Assembly (NCBI RefSeq): GCF_019195435.1
Contig: NZ_CP078069.1
Span: 1,178,001 to 1,242,000, forward strand
Source of the DNA: Comamonas sp. NLF-1-9
GTDB lineage: Bacteria > Pseudomonadota > Gammaproteobacteria > Burkholderiales > Burkholderiaceae_C
Direction of reading: 5' to 3'
Length of the DNA stretch: 64,000 nt
Within the stretch, counting starts at the first letter, position 1; each line of letters starts with the position of its first letter. The notes beneath the pieces were generated by a model. The model ran no database searches and was not told the origin of the DNA. It was given only the letters and a program-made list of their open reading frames with translations. Below, in pieces: positions 39,134 to 48,785 of this stretch. The position numbers and the translations under genes are program-made.

Positions 39134-40168
39134 TCAGGCACCTCCGGCCAGCGCCCTGGCCATGCGCACGGCCTCGATCAGGCTGGTGGCGTTGGCGCTG
39201 CCCTGGCCGGCGATGTCGAAGGCAGTGCCGTGGTCCGGGCTGGTGCGCACCAGTGGCAGGCCCAGGGTCACGTTCACGCCCTGCTCCACGCCGAGGTATT
39301 TCACCGGGATCAGTCCCTGGTCGTGGTACATCGCGACCACCACGTCGAACTCGCCAGCATGGTCCGGCGCATTGCGCGCACGCATGAAGACGGTGTCGGG
39401 CGCAAACGGCCCGTGCACATCAAGCCCCAGCGCGCGCGCCTGCGCCACGGCGGGCGCAATCTGCTCGACTTCCTCGCGCCCGAACAAGCCGCCTTCGCCC
39501 GCGTGCGGGTTCAGCCCGGCCACCGCAATGCGCGGCGCACGGCCCAGACTGGCCGACAGCGCCGCATGCGTGATCTGCAGGGTTTGCAGTACGCGGGCCT
39601 CGGTGACTGCGGCGATGGCCTCGCGCAGCGCGACGTGAATGCTGACGAGCACCGTGCGCAGCTCTTCGTTGGCCAGCATCATGCGCACCGGCATCTCGCC
39701 CAGAGGCACGCCCGCATGCTCGGCCGCCAGCGCCTGCAGCAGCTCGGTATGCCCCGGATAGGGGATGCCGGCCAGCGACAGCGCCTCCTTGTGCAGCGGC
39801 GCGGTCACGAGCGCCGCGAGCTCGCCGCGCAAGGCCGCGCGCGCCGCCCAGTCCACGCAGGCCGCCGCGTCGCTGCCCGCAGCCGCGCTCACCTGGCCAA
39901 AGGCCGCCGGCCCGTGCAGATGATCGAGCTGCCAGACCGGCAGGCAGCGCGGCGGCAGCGCGGCCACCTCGTCCAGCGACTGCAGCCGCGCCACCGGCAG
40001 CGGCGGCTCGCCCGGGCGCAGGATGCAGGCGGCGGCGCGGCGCAAGGTGGCGAGATCGCCCACCGCAAAGCAGCCCTGCAGCGCCTCGGGCGCATCGCGA
40101 AAGGCCTTGGCGACGATCTCCGGGCCTATGCCGGCCGGGTCCCCTTGGGTGATGGCGATGGGAAGCAT
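39134..40168 (-). CDS. pdxA: 4-hydroxythreonine-4-phosphate dehydrogenase
   Basis: 344 aa. PdxA oxidises and decarboxylates 4-phosphohydroxy-L-threonine in pyridoxal 5'-phosphate synthesis. Metal-binding histidines lie in YPGHTE, NPHAGEGG and YHDQGLIP, and the C-terminal end DHGTAFDIAGQG is typical. The start at 40168 gives MLPIAITQGDPAGIGPE, matching the family; longer frames upstream run into the Nif3-like gene. It follows that gene by 25 nt on the same strand. Confidence 0.95.
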   Translation of the reverse strand: MLPIAITQGDPAGIGPEIVAKAFRDAPEALQGCFAVGDLATLRRAAACILRPGEPPLPVARLQSLDEVAALPPRCLPVWQLDHLHGPAAFGQVSAAAGSDAAACVDWAARAALRGELAALVTAPLHKEALSLAGIPYPGHTELLQALAAEHAGVPLGEMPVRMMLANEELRTVLVSIHVALREAIAAVTEARVLQTLQITHAALSASLGRAPRIAVAGLNPHAGEGGLFGREEVEQIAPAVAQARALGLDVHGPFAPDTVFMRARNAPDHAGEFDVVVAMYHDQGLIPVKYLGVEQGVNVTLGLPLVRTSPDHGTAFDIAGQGSANATSLIEAVRMARALAGGA

Positions 40169-40193
40169 GCGCTGTGCTCGCTGAGCCACGGCT

Positions 40194-40946
40194 TCAGGCC
40201 GGGTTGTCGATGTCGATGAAGCGGTGCTCCAGACCGAGCTGCGCCGCCACATGGCCGGCGAGCGCAGGCGCGCCGTAGCGCTCGGTCGCATGGTGGCCGG
40301 CGGCAATGAAGACGACGCCCGTCTCCCGCGCCAGGTGGGTCTGCGGCTCGGAGATCTCACCGGTCACGAAAGCGTCCGCCCCGGCGGCAATCGCGGCTTC
40401 GAAATAGCCTTGGGCGCCGCCCGTGCACCAGGCGATGCGCCGTATCGGGCGCGGCTGCTCGGCGCCGGTTACCAGCACCGGGCGCTGCAGCAGCGCGCGC
40501 AATTGCGCCGCCAGCGCGCCCGCATCGGCATAGTCGGCCGAACCGACGAATCCCAGGTCTTGCTCGCCGAAATGGCCGTCCGCCACCCAGCCCAGGCGCT
40601 GGCCAAGCTGCGCGTTGTTGCCCAGCTCGGGGTGGGCATCCAGCGGCAGGTGGTAGGCAAACAGGTTGATGTCGTGCGCCAGCAGGCGCTGCAGCCGCTC
40701 CTTCATCCAGCCGACGACGCGCCCGTCCTGGCCGCGCCAGAACAGGCCGTGGTGCACGAAGAGCGCATCGGCGCCGGCAGCGATCGCGGCGTCGACCAGT
40801 GCGCGGCTGGCGGTCACGCCGCTGACGATGCGCGCAATGCTGGCCTTGCCCTGCACCTGCAGGCCATTGGGGCCGTAGTCCTTGAAGCGCTCGGGCGTGA
40901 GCAGCGCGTCAAAGCGCGCCAGCAGATCTTCTCGCGGGATGCTCAT
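40194..40946 (-). CDS. Nif3-like dinuclear metal center protein
   Basis: 250 aa. The NIF3/YbgI family forms hexamers with two metals per subunit; some members are GTP cyclohydrolase I type 2-like enzymes, but the role is uncertain. Metal motifs are visible: VHHGLFW (about residue 66), HLPLDAHPELGNN (about 95) and the C-terminal AGHHATERYG. Likely cotranscribed with pdxA. A short inverted repeat abuts its start codon. Confidence 0.92.
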   Translation of the reverse strand: MSIPREDLLARFDALLTPERFKDYGPNGLQVQGKASIARIVSGVTASRALVDAAIAAGADALFVHHGLFWRGQDGRVVGWMKERLQRLLAHDINLFAYHLPLDAHPELGNNAQLGQRLGWVADGHFGEQDLGFVGSADYADAGALAAQLRALLQRPVLVTGAEQPRPIRRIAWCTGGAQGYFEAAIAAGADAFVTGEISEPQTHLARETGVVFIAAGHHATERYGAPALAGHVAAQLGLEHRFIDIDNPA

Positions 40947-40962
40947 GGGCACGATTGTGCCC
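40947..40962. promoter_or_regulatory. inverted repeat at the Nif3-like/protease divergent promoter
   Basis: GGGCAC (40947-40952) and GTGCCC (40957-40962) with a GATT spacer sit directly before the Nif3-like start and 45 nt before the protease start. It could be an operator or a start-proximal hairpin. Confidence 0.3.
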
Positions 40963-41007
40963 GCACAAACACGCGACAATGCAGCACCGTCCGCCTCCTT
41001 GCCTCCC

Positions 41008-42150
41008 ATGAAACGTTTGTGGCTCGTTTTTACCCAGGCCGTCACCGTCGCCCTGGCGCTGTGGTTCGTCGTGGCGACCCTGCAGCCGGGCTGGCTGGGG
41101 CGCGCCACGCTGCGCACGCCGGCCGGCATCACGCTGTATGAAGCGCCGGGTCAGGCGAGCACGGGGCAGGAGGCCGCGCCGGGCAGCTTCAGCCCGGCCG
41201 CACGCAAGGCCTCGCCCGCCGTGGTCAGCATCACCACCAGCAAGGCGGTGCGCGACCCGCGCAACAACGACCCGTGGTTTCGCTTTTTCTTCGGTGAACA
41301 GGGGCCGCGCTCGCAAAGCGGCCTGGGCAGCGGCGTCATCGTCAGCCCCGACGGCTACATCCTGACCAACAACCACGTGGTGGAAGGCGCCGACGAGATC
41401 GAGGTGGCGCTGGCCGACAGCCGCCACGCCAGCGCCCAGGTGATAGGCACCGACCCTGAAACCGACCTGGCGATCCTGAAGATCAGCCTGGACAAGCTGC
41501 CCGTGATCGTGCTGGGCGACTCCAGCCACCTTGCCGTGGGCGACCGCGTGCTGGCCATAGGCAACCCCTTCGGCATGGGGCAGACGGTCACCAGCGGCAT
41601 CGTCTCGGCGCTGGAGCGCAGCGAGCTGGGCATCAACACCTTCGAGAACTTCATCCAGACCGACGCGGCGATCAACCCCGGCAATTCCGGCGGCGCGCTG
41701 GTGGACGTCAACGGCAACCTCATGGGCATCAACACCGCGATCTATTCGCGCGACGGCGGCAGCCTGGGCATAGGCTTTGCCATTCCGGTGGCCACGGCGC
41801 GCTACGTGCTCGAGAGCATCGTGCGCGAGGGGCGCGTCACGCGCGGCTGGATCGGCGTGGAGCCGAGCACACTCTCGCCCGAGCTCGCGCAGGTCTTTGG
41901 CGTGCGCGCGAGCGAAGGCGTGATCATCACCGGCGTACTGCACAACGGGCCGGCAGCCCAGGGCGGCATGCTGCCCGGCGACGTGGTGCTGCAGGTGCAG
42001 GGCAAGCCGGTGCGCACGGTGCGGCAATTGCTCTCGGCGGTGGCCGCGCTCACGCCGGCGGTCAGCGCGGACTTTGCGGTCCAGCGCGGCGACAAGCAGT
42101 TGCAACTGGCGCTCGTGCCCAGCGTGCGCCCCAGCCAGCGCCGGCGCTAG
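41008..42150 (+). CDS. membrane-anchored HtrA-type serine protease (DegS/DegQ-like)
   Basis: 380 aa. An N-terminal hydrophobic anchor (about residues 9-29) and a S1C protease domain with triad His (TNNHVVEG), Asp (TDPETDLAIL) and Ser (NPGNSGGALV) are complete. A single PDZ domain follows (about residues 280-370). One PDZ plus an anchor resembles DegS/AlgW, which cut anti-sigma factors in the envelope stress response. No rseA/rseB-type genes lie nearby in the window, so the substrate is unknown. Divergent from the Nif3-like gene and convergent with tatC. Confidence 0.9.
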   Translation: MKRLWLVFTQAVTVALALWFVVATLQPGWLGRATLRTPAGITLYEAPGQASTGQEAAPGSFSPAARKASPAVVSITTSKAVRDPRNNDPWFRFFFGEQGPRSQSGLGSGVIVSPDGYILTNNHVVEGADEIEVALADSRHASAQVIGTDPETDLAILKISLDKLPVIVLGDSSHLAVGDRVLAIGNPFGMGQTVTSGIVSALERSELGINTFENFIQTDAAINPGNSGGALVDVNGNLMGINTAIYSRDGGSLGIGFAIPVATARYVLESIVREGRVTRGWIGVEPSTLSPELAQVFGVRASEGVIITGVLHNGPAAQGGMLPGDVVLQVQGKPVRTVRQLLSAVAALTPAVSADFAVQRGDKQLQLALVPSVRPSQRRR

Positions 42151-42154
42151 CGGT

Positions 42155-42961
42155 TCATCCCGGCTCCGATGAAGAACCACCGCCCTGCTCGGCGGGCTGC
42201 GCTTCGGGCTTGCTGCGGGCAAAGACCTGCGCGGCCCAGATGCCGACTTCATAGAGCAGACACATGGGAATCGCCAGCGCGAGCTGCGAGACCACGTCGG
42301 GCGGCGTGATGATGGCGGCAATGATGAACGAGCCGACGATGAAGTAGCCGCGCCCGTGCTTGAGCTTTTCCACGCTGATCACGCCCAGCCGCACCAGTAC
42401 CACGACAGCGATCGGCACTTCGAAGGTCACGCCGAAGGCGAGAAACATGGTGAGCACGAAGCCGAGGTAGGCCTCGATGTCGGGCGCTGCGGTGATGCTC
42501 TTGGGCGCAAAGCTCTGGATGAAGGCAAACACCCGCCCGAACACGAAGTAGTAGCAAAAAGCCACGCCCAGGAAGAACAAGATGGTGCTCGACACCACCA
42601 GCGGCAGCACGGTCTTCTTCTCGTGCGAATACAGACCGGGGGCAACGAAGGCCCAGAGCTGGTAGAGCACCACCGGCAGCGCAATCAGGAAGGCCGTCAT
42701 CAAGAGGATCTTGAGCGGCACCATGAAGGGCGAGATCACCGAGGTCGCGATCATCGTCGCGCCCTGGGGCAGGTGCGCCACCAGCGGCGCCGCCAGGAAG
42801 TCGTACAGCGGGCCGGGCCCGGGGTAGAGAAAAAGCACGCCCGCCACCACGCCGACGGCCAGCACCGCCTTGACCAGCCGGTTGCGCAGCTCCATCAGGT
42901 GCTCGACAAAGGGCTGCTCGCTGCCGGCAAGTTCGTCTTCGGGGTCTGGGGTCTGGGCCAT
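42155..42961 (-). CDS. tatC: Sec-independent protein translocase TatC
   Basis: 268 aa, six transmembrane helices. TatC is the receptor for twin-arginine signal peptides. The conserved N-terminal PFVEHLMELRNRLVK and the YQLWAFVAPGLYSHEKK loop are present. It is last in tatA-tatB-tatC and 4 nt from the convergent protease gene. The C-terminus has a Ser/Glu/Gly tail. Confidence 0.97.
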   Translation of the reverse strand: MAQTPDPEDELAGSEQPFVEHLMELRNRLVKAVLAVGVVAGVLFLYPGPGPLYDFLAAPLVAHLPQGATMIATSVISPFMVPLKILLMTAFLIALPVVLYQLWAFVAPGLYSHEKKTVLPLVVSSTILFFLGVAFCYYFVFGRVFAFIQSFAPKSITAAPDIEAYLGFVLTMFLAFGVTFEVPIAVVVLVRLGVISVEKLKHGRGYFIVGSFIIAAIITPPDVVSQLALAIPMCLLYEVGIWAAQVFARSKPEAQPAEQGGGSSSEPG

Positions 42962-43035
42962 AAGCTAGGGTGTCCGGCGCCCGGGCAGACCCGGCGCGTC
43001 GGCGTGTCGCGCGGCGGCGGGCCGGCGCAAGGGGT

Positions 43036-43521
43036 TCAACGGGATTGCCTGGGTCGAAAGCGCGCCACCCGGGCCGCGCCCGACTGCACGTGCGTGCGCA
43101 TGCGGCTGCGCGCCTTGTACCACTGCGGTATCGCGCCGCGCCGGGCACGCCAGTGCTTGTCCGGGCGCTGGTAAGGCGGCACGTAGCGCGCAAGCGCCGC
43201 AGGGTCGTCGGGCAGGGGGTCGTCGCGGCTGTCGGCCAGGTCGCCGACCGCGTCCTTCCAGTCTTTCTCGAACGCGCTCGCGCTGGTCTGGATGCTTTGC
43301 TCGACGTCGCGCGCGGCGTTTTCCACCGAGCTCTTCATCTTGCGCAGCTCATCGAGCTCCATGGAACGGTTGACCTCGGCCTTGACGTCGGCCACGTAGC
43401 GCTGCGCCTTGCCCAGCAGCGCGCCCACGGTGCGCGCCACGCGCGGCAGCTTCTCGGGGCCGATGACGACCAGCGCCACCACGCCCACCAGCGCCATTTT
43501 GGACAGGCCGATGTCAAGCAT
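43036..43521 (-). CDS. tatB: Sec-independent protein translocase TatB
   Basis: 161 aa. The N-terminal helix with [13 protein letters not shown] (about residues 21-33) is the TatB signature. A long amphipathic helix and a basic, poorly conserved C-terminal part follow. TatB works with TatC in substrate recognition. It starts 20 nt after tatA. Confidence 0.95.
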   Translation of the reverse strand: MLDIGLSKMALVGVVALVVIGPEKLPRVARTVGALLGKAQRYVADVKAEVNRSMELDELRKMKSSVENAARDVEQSIQTSASAFEKDWKDAVGDLADSRDDPLPDDPAALARYVPPYQRPDKHWRARRGAIPQWYKARSRMRTHVQSGAARVARFRPRQSR

Positions 43522-43541
43522 GGGAAATCACTGCCCGTGCT

Positions 43542-43787
43542 TCAGCTCTTTTGCTTGGCTTCGACGTCGATCGTTGTCTTGTCGGCGGATGCGGCATTGG
43601 TCACCTGCCCCGGGGGGGCGGCGTTCGCGTTGGCCTCGTCGCTCGAGCTGCCTTCCTTCATGCCGTCCTTGAAGCCCTTGACGGCGCCGCCGAGGTCGGA
43701 GCCGATGTTCTTGAGCTTCTTGGTACCGAACACCATGACCACGATGAGCAGCACGATGAGCCAGTGCCAGATGGAAAACGAACCCAT
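43542..43787 (-). CDS. tatA: Sec-independent protein translocase TatA
   Basis: 81 aa. A single N-terminal membrane helix ([19 protein letters not shown]) followed by [19 protein letters not shown] identifies TatA, the pore-forming subunit. The acidic, Ala-rich tail is variable. An AGGAGG-type Shine-Dalgarno (plus-strand CCTCCT at 43796-43801) lies 8 nt upstream of the ATG. It follows the HinT gene by 74 nt. Confidence 0.96.
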   Translation of the reverse strand: MGSFSIWHWLIVLLIVVMVFGTKKLKNIGSDLGGAVKGFKDGMKEGSSSDEANANAAPPGQVTNAASADKTTIDVEAKQKS

Positions 43788-43861
43788 TGAAAAACCTCCT
43801 GAGTGGAACCGGTCATTTTAGGGCAAGGCAGGACAGCGCCCCGGTGCGGGCAGGCGGGCGA

Positions 43862-44221
43862 TCAGGGCTTGAGCCAGGGCCGCGCGCCGGCCACCACGTG
43901 CATGTGCAGGTGGTAGACCTCCTGGCCGCCTTCGGTGCCGGTATTGATCTGCAGCCGGTAGCCCCCGTCCGGATAGGGATTGCTGCCTTGCTCGCGCGCC
44001 AGCCGCGGGCCAAGCAGCAGCATGTGCGACAGCAGCCGGGCGTGCTCCGGCCCGGCCTGTTCCATCGAGGCGATGTGTTCCTTGGGCACGATCAGGAAGT
44101 GGATCGGCGCCCAGGGGTGGATGTCCTTGAAGGCGTAGACGAGCTCGTCCTCGTGGACCTTGTGCGAGGGAATCTTGCCTTCGATGATCTTGCAAAACAG
44201 GCAGTCGGGGTCGTGGTGCAT
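43862..44221 (-). CDS. histidine triad nucleotide-binding protein (HinT)
   Basis: 119 aa. CLFCKIIEGKIPSHKV (residues 7-22) and the triad HLHMHVVAG (His104, His106, His108) identify a HinT purine-nucleoside phosphoramidase. It is conserved between hisE and tatA in this family. The other HIT protein in the window (13.0 kb) is only distantly similar. Confidence 0.94.
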   Translation of the reverse strand: MHHDPDCLFCKIIEGKIPSHKVHEDELVYAFKDIHPWAPIHFLIVPKEHIASMEQAGPEHARLLSHMLLLGPRLAREQGSNPYPDGGYRLQINTGTEGGQEVYHLHMHVVAGARPWLKP

Positions 44222-44253
44222 GGCGGGTGTGCTCCGTGGGCGGGTGTGGCCGA

Positions 44254-45279
44254 TCAGACGTCGTCGGCCGATTCGACGCTGCAGCGCACCCCGACGTCGT
44301 GGTGGTGGGCATGCAGCCAGCGCTTGCCCTCCTCGCGCCCGAGCTGGAACAACTGGCGCAAAAAGAGCGTATCGGCGCGCGACTTGCTGGCCGCGCCGAA
44401 GGGGGCGAGCACCTCGCCGCCGTCGATGCGGTGCACGCGCACGTCCTTGTAGCGCGCCGGGTCGAGCTTGCCCTCGCGCAGCAGGCGGCGCACGAAGGCG
44501 ATGGCGCGCAACTCGGCCAGCAGGCTGGCGTTGAAGGTGACTTCGTTGATCCGGTCGACGATGTCGCTGGCGTTCTCGGGAATCGCGAGGTGCTGCACCG
44601 GATTGATCTGCACCAGCAGCACGTCGGAGCTGTCGGTGTGGTAGATCAGCGGGTACAGCGCCGGGTTGCCCGAATAACCGCCGTCCCAGTAATGGTCTTC
44701 GCCTACCTTGACGGCCTGGAACATCATCGGCAGGCAGGCCGACGCCATGACCGACTCGATGCTGAGCTGCTCGCCGGAAAAAATCTCGCCGCGGCCGGTG
44801 CGCACGTTGGTGGCGCAGACGAAGACCTTGGGCACCTGAGCGTGCTCGGCGTGCAGCAGGGCAAAGTCCACGGTCTCGCGCAGCAGCTTGCGCAAGGGGT
44901 TGATATCGAGCGGATTGGTCTGGTAGGGCGAGAACCACTGCGACATCATGCCCACCAGCGGGTTGCCCGGCAGCGGCACGCCCCAGAGCATGGCGCCGAG
45001 CCTGCCCACGCCCTCCCACAGCGTGCGCAGGGTCTCGCGCGCCAGTGCGCAGCCCTGGCGGTGGATTTCCTCGCGGTCCTTGCTCTGGCTTGCGGCCAGT
45101 GCAAAGCCCTGGGCCACGGCCACCGCGTTCATCGCGCCGGCGCTGGTGCCGCTGATGCCGTCGAGCGCAAAGCGCCCGTCTTCCAGCAGCGCATCCAGCA
45201 CGCCCCAGGTAAAGGCGCCGTGCGACCCGCCGCCTTGCAGCGCCAGGTTCAGCGCCAAGCGCAGTTTGGGCTCAGGCAT
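44254..45279 (-). CDS. patatin-like phospholipase
   Basis: 341 aa. The oxyanion hole GGGSHG (residues 16-21), the nucleophile elbow GTSAG (Ser46) and the catalytic WDGGYSGNPAL (Asp of DGG near 195) show an active patatin fold, so it probably hydrolyses acyl esters in phospholipids or other lipids. No signal peptide is visible, so cytosolic or membrane-peripheral. Its start overlaps the end of the DUF4870-like gene by 8 nt, suggesting cotranslation with the his-tat unit. Confidence 0.9.
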   Translation of the reverse strand: MPEPKLRLALNLALQGGGSHGAFTWGVLDALLEDGRFALDGISGTSAGAMNAVAVAQGFALAASQSKDREEIHRQGCALARETLRTLWEGVGRLGAMLWGVPLPGNPLVGMMSQWFSPYQTNPLDINPLRKLLRETVDFALLHAEHAQVPKVFVCATNVRTGRGEIFSGEQLSIESVMASACLPMMFQAVKVGEDHYWDGGYSGNPALYPLIYHTDSSDVLLVQINPVQHLAIPENASDIVDRINEVTFNASLLAELRAIAFVRRLLREGKLDPARYKDVRVHRIDGGEVLAPFGAASKSRADTLFLRQLFQLGREEGKRWLHAHHHDVGVRCSVESADDV

Positions 45280-45658
45280 GCACCGCCCGCCCTTCGTTCA
45301 TGCTGACCATGCCGCGCACGATGCGGTAGAGGAACCACAGCGAGATCAGCCCCCAGGCTATCCAGCCCGGCAAGATGAAAAAGAACCACAGCGGCGCGGT
45401 GACCACGTACAGCACGCCGGCCCAGACCACGCTGCGTATGCGCCAGGAGAAATGGCTGGCCTGCCAGGTGCCGGCCGCGTCGCTCTTTTTGACCAGGTCG
45501 ATCACCAGCGCCACGATCAACAGCGCCGCGCTCGGCTGGGCGCCCGGCACCACCGCGGCAATCGCCACGGCCAGGTGCAGCAGGTAGCTGACCCAGCCAA
45601 TGGTCTTGAGCGATTCGGCGCGCGCGTCGCCGTCCACGTCGATGATGTCTTCGTTCAT
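45272..45658 (-). CDS. DUF4870-like small membrane protein
   Basis: 128 aa with three hydrophobic segments (about residues 22-38, 44-56 and 76-110) and a short acidic N-terminus. It resembles the DUF4870/Tic20-like group commonly found beside hisE in related bacteria. Function unknown. Its ATG overlaps the hisE stop (ATGA), and its end overlaps the patatin start. Confidence 0.75.
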   Translation of the reverse strand: MNEDIIDVDGDARAESLKTIGWVSYLLHLAVAIAAVVPGAQPSAALLIVALVIDLVKKSDAAGTWQASHFSWRIRSVVWAGVLYVVTAPLWFFFILPGWIAWGLISLWFLYRIVRGMVSMNEGRAVHA

Positions 45659-46038
45659 GAATGTTGCTCCTGTGCCTGGCGCTCGCCCATCTTGCGCAGC
45701 GCTTTTTCTTCCAGCCCGCTCATGCCTTCACGGCGCTGCAGCTCGGCGAGCACATCGGCCGGCTGCAGGCCGAAGTGCGCCAGCGCCACCATGCAGTGAA
45801 ACCACAAGTCGGCCATTTCATAGACCAGCTTGGCCGCGTCCGCCCCGTGCTCGACGTCCTTGGCGGCCATGACCACCTCGGTCGCCTCTTCGCCCACTTT
45901 CTTGAGGAAGGCGTCCGGCCCCTTGGCCAGCAGGCGCGCGACATAGCTGGTGGCGGGGTCGCCCCCGCGCGCGGGCTTGCGGCTTTCGATCACGGCGGCA
46001 AGCTGCGCCAGGGCATCGGTGCTGGTCACGGTTTTCAT
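45655..46038 (-). CDS. hisE: phosphoribosyl-ATP pyrophosphatase
   Basis: 127 aa all-helical MazG-like enzyme that hydrolyses PR-ATP to PR-AMP in histidine synthesis. [20 protein letters not shown] (about residues 31-50) and [11 protein letters not shown] are family motifs with the metal-binding acids. It overlaps hisI (ATGA) and the DUF4870 start. Confidence 0.96.
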   Translation of the reverse strand: MKTVTSTDALAQLAAVIESRKPARGGDPATSYVARLLAKGPDAFLKKVGEEATEVVMAAKDVEHGADAAKLVYEMADLWFHCMVALAHFGLQPADVLAELQRREGMSGLEEKALRKMGERQAQEQHS

Positions 46039-46445
46039 TTGTAGATGTGTTCGGGGTCTTTCAAGACCGGGTCTACCGCCTGCCAGGCGCCCTCCTTGAG
46101 CACGCTGAAAAAGCAGCTGTGGCGCCCGGTATGACAGGCAATGCCCGGCGTGTGGCCGGTCTGGGTGACCTTGAGCAAGACCACGTCGCGGTCGCAATCG
46201 ACGCGGATCTCGTGCACCTGCTGCACATGGCCGGACTCTTCGCCCTTGTGCCACAGCCGCCCGCGCGAGCGGCTGAAATACACCGCCCGGCCCGAAGCCG
46301 CCGTCTGCGCCAGCGCCTCGCGGTTCATCCAGGCGAGCATGAGCACGTCGCCGCTGCCCGCCTCCTGGGCGATGGCGGGCAGCAGCCCCTGCGCATCCCA
46401 GCGCAACTGCGCGAGCCAGTCGGTGTCGCCAGCGGTGTCAGACAT
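46035..46445 (-). CDS. hisI: phosphoribosyl-AMP cyclohydrolase
   Basis: 136 aa. It opens the purine ring of PR-AMP. Zinc/magnesium motifs are [12 protein letters not shown] (about residue 82) and [10 protein letters not shown] (about 103). The ATG at 46445 is preferred over an upstream TTG. It overlaps hisE by 4 nt and is separated from hisF by an 80-nt spacer that is mostly dispersed repeat. Confidence 0.96.
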   Translation of the reverse strand: MSDTAGDTDWLAQLRWDAQGLLPAIAQEAGSGDVLMLAWMNREALAQTAASGRAVYFSRSRGRLWHKGEESGHVQQVHEIRVDCDRDVVLLKVTQTGHTPGIACHTGRHSCFFSVLKEGAWQAVDPVLKDPEHIYK

Positions 46446-46458
46446 GGTCAAGATCCTC

Positions 46459-46516
46459 GAAAAAGTGAGCTGTCAGCGCTTGTCCAGCAAGCGTTACAGG
46501 CCGATTTCATTCAAAA
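46459..46516 (-). repeat. dispersed palindromic repeat (copy H)
   Basis: In the hisF-hisI gap: GAGCTGTCAGCGCTTGTCC and AGCAAGCGTTACAGGCCG, i.e. the element in minus orientation with a CGCTTG/CAAGCG stem. It lies inside an operon, so it must allow readthrough. Confidence 0.75.
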
Positions 46517-46525
46517 CAACGCAAA

Positions 46526-47305
<780 letters not shown>

Positions 47306-47421
47306 GAAAAGTCCGCAAAAAAGCCGGAAGCACAAGATACCACGCAGCGCCGCAGAGCACGAAAACGCGCGCTGCGCTGGGTATATTCAAGACTTCCCGA
47401 GCCCCGATTTTGCCGCTGCCG

Positions 47422-48768
47422 ATGGTTACGAGCGCCACGCCCGCCGATTCACCCGCGCCCTCCGACGAGCAGGCCTGGGAGCCGACGCACTACCAACGCG
47501 CGATTCTGGCGGTGTGCGAGCACCGCAGCGTGCGCACGGCCAAGGCGGTGTTCTCCAGCTCGGGCCTGAAGCTGGTGGAGGCCGGCGTGCAGATCGGCGC
47601 GGACAACTACCGCCGCCTGATGCAGCACGAGCTGCGCCAGCCGCTGGAAGAGCTGCTGACCATGGACGGGCTGCTCAGCCCCGCGTCGCTGGTGGAATTT
47701 GCCCGTGAACTCTGCCAGCGCGAGCCGCTGCTGGAGCTGCTCACCCAGGACGGCAGCGAAGGCGTGGCCGCAAGTGCGCTGCTCGCCCCGCTGCAGGCGA
47801 TGGTGCTGCCGCCGCAGCTTGCCTTCATGCTCAGCGTGCTGCGCGAGCAGCATCCGGCACACTTTGCGCATGCGGTGCATGTGGCGCTGGTGGCGGCGTA
47901 TTTCGCGATCCGCGCCAACTGGACGCGTGGCGAATGCACCAACGCCGCCACCGCCGGCCTGCTGCACGATCTGGGTACGCTGCTGATGGACCCGGTCTGG
48001 CTCGACGGCTCACGCCCGGTGAGCGGCGCCGAGCGCAGCGAGCTGATGCGCCACCCCCTGGCCAGCGCGCGGCTGGTCAGCGCTTGCGAGGTCTATCCGC
48101 GCTCGCTGGGCGTGGCCATCCTCGAGCACCACGAGCGCATGGACGGCAGCGGCTACCCGCGCGGCCTGCAGGGCGCGCAGATCTCGGCCATGGGCCAGCT
48201 GCTGCTGCTGGCCGAAGTGGTCGCGGCCTTTTTTGAAAAATACGCCAGCGATGGCGCGGCGGTGCGCCTGTCGCTTACGCTGCGCCTGGGCCACGCCAAG
48301 TTCCCCGCCGAGTTCACCGCGCTGCTGCTGCCCCTGCTGCAGGCGAGCAACATCCAGCGCGGCGAACCCGAAGACCTGGCGCAGGTGCGCGAAGCGGCCG
48401 CGCAGATCAGCCAGGCCATGGCGCTGTGGGAGCAGTTGCACGCCGGTCTGCTAGAGGCAGGCGTGGCCGATGCGCCGGGCAGCCCCCAGGCCTATGTGGC
48501 CCAGCGTCTGCATGCGCTGCACAGAAGCCTGTACGACGCCGGCTGCCACCCCGACCAGCAAGAGGAGCTGATCGCCCTGCTGCAGGACGACGCCCAGGGG
48601 CTCAAGGAGATGCTGTTTCTGGTGCGCGAAGCGCTGTGGCAGTTGCGCTCCATCGCCCACACCAGCGGCACGCGCTGGCCGCTGGCCGAATCCGCCGGCT
48701 CTGCCGGCGAAGCTGCAGTGCAGCAGTGGTGCGCGGCGCTCGACGGCGCGGGGGGCGCCAGCGCCTGA
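47422..48768 (+). CDS. HD-GYP-like domain protein, degenerate motif
   Basis: 448 aa. A central HD domain (His182-Asp183, GLLHDLGTLL) is followed by HHERMDGSGYP (residues 236-246), the HD-GYP signature of cyclic-di-GMP phosphodiesterases. Two residues depart from the consensus: the usual HDxGK reads HDLGT, and the later metal-binding ADxxDA segment reads AEVVAA. Enzymatic activity is therefore uncertain. The N-terminal 100 residues resemble no sensor domain I know. It is the only plus-strand gene in a long minus-strand region and splits the his genes. Confidence 0.75.
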   Translation: MVTSATPADSPAPSDEQAWEPTHYQRAILAVCEHRSVRTAKAVFSSSGLKLVEAGVQIGADNYRRLMQHELRQPLEELLTMDGLLSPASLVEFARELCQREPLLELLTQDGSEGVAASALLAPLQAMVLPPQLAFMLSVLREQHPAHFAHAVHVALVAAYFAIRANWTRGECTNAATAGLLHDLGTLLMDPVWLDGSRPVSGAERSELMRHPLASARLVSACEVYPRSLGVAILEHHERMDGSGYPRGLQGAQISAMGQLLLLAEVVAAFFEKYASDGAAVRLSLTLRLGHAKFPAEFTALLLPLLQASNIQRGEPEDLAQVREAAAQISQAMALWEQLHAGLLEAGVADAPGSPQAYVAQRLHALHRSLYDAGCHPDQQEELIALLQDDAQGLKEMLFLVREALWQLRSIAHTSGTRWPLAESAGSAGEAAVQQWCAALDGAGGASA

Positions 48769-48785
48769 ACCGGCGGCGCGCCGCT

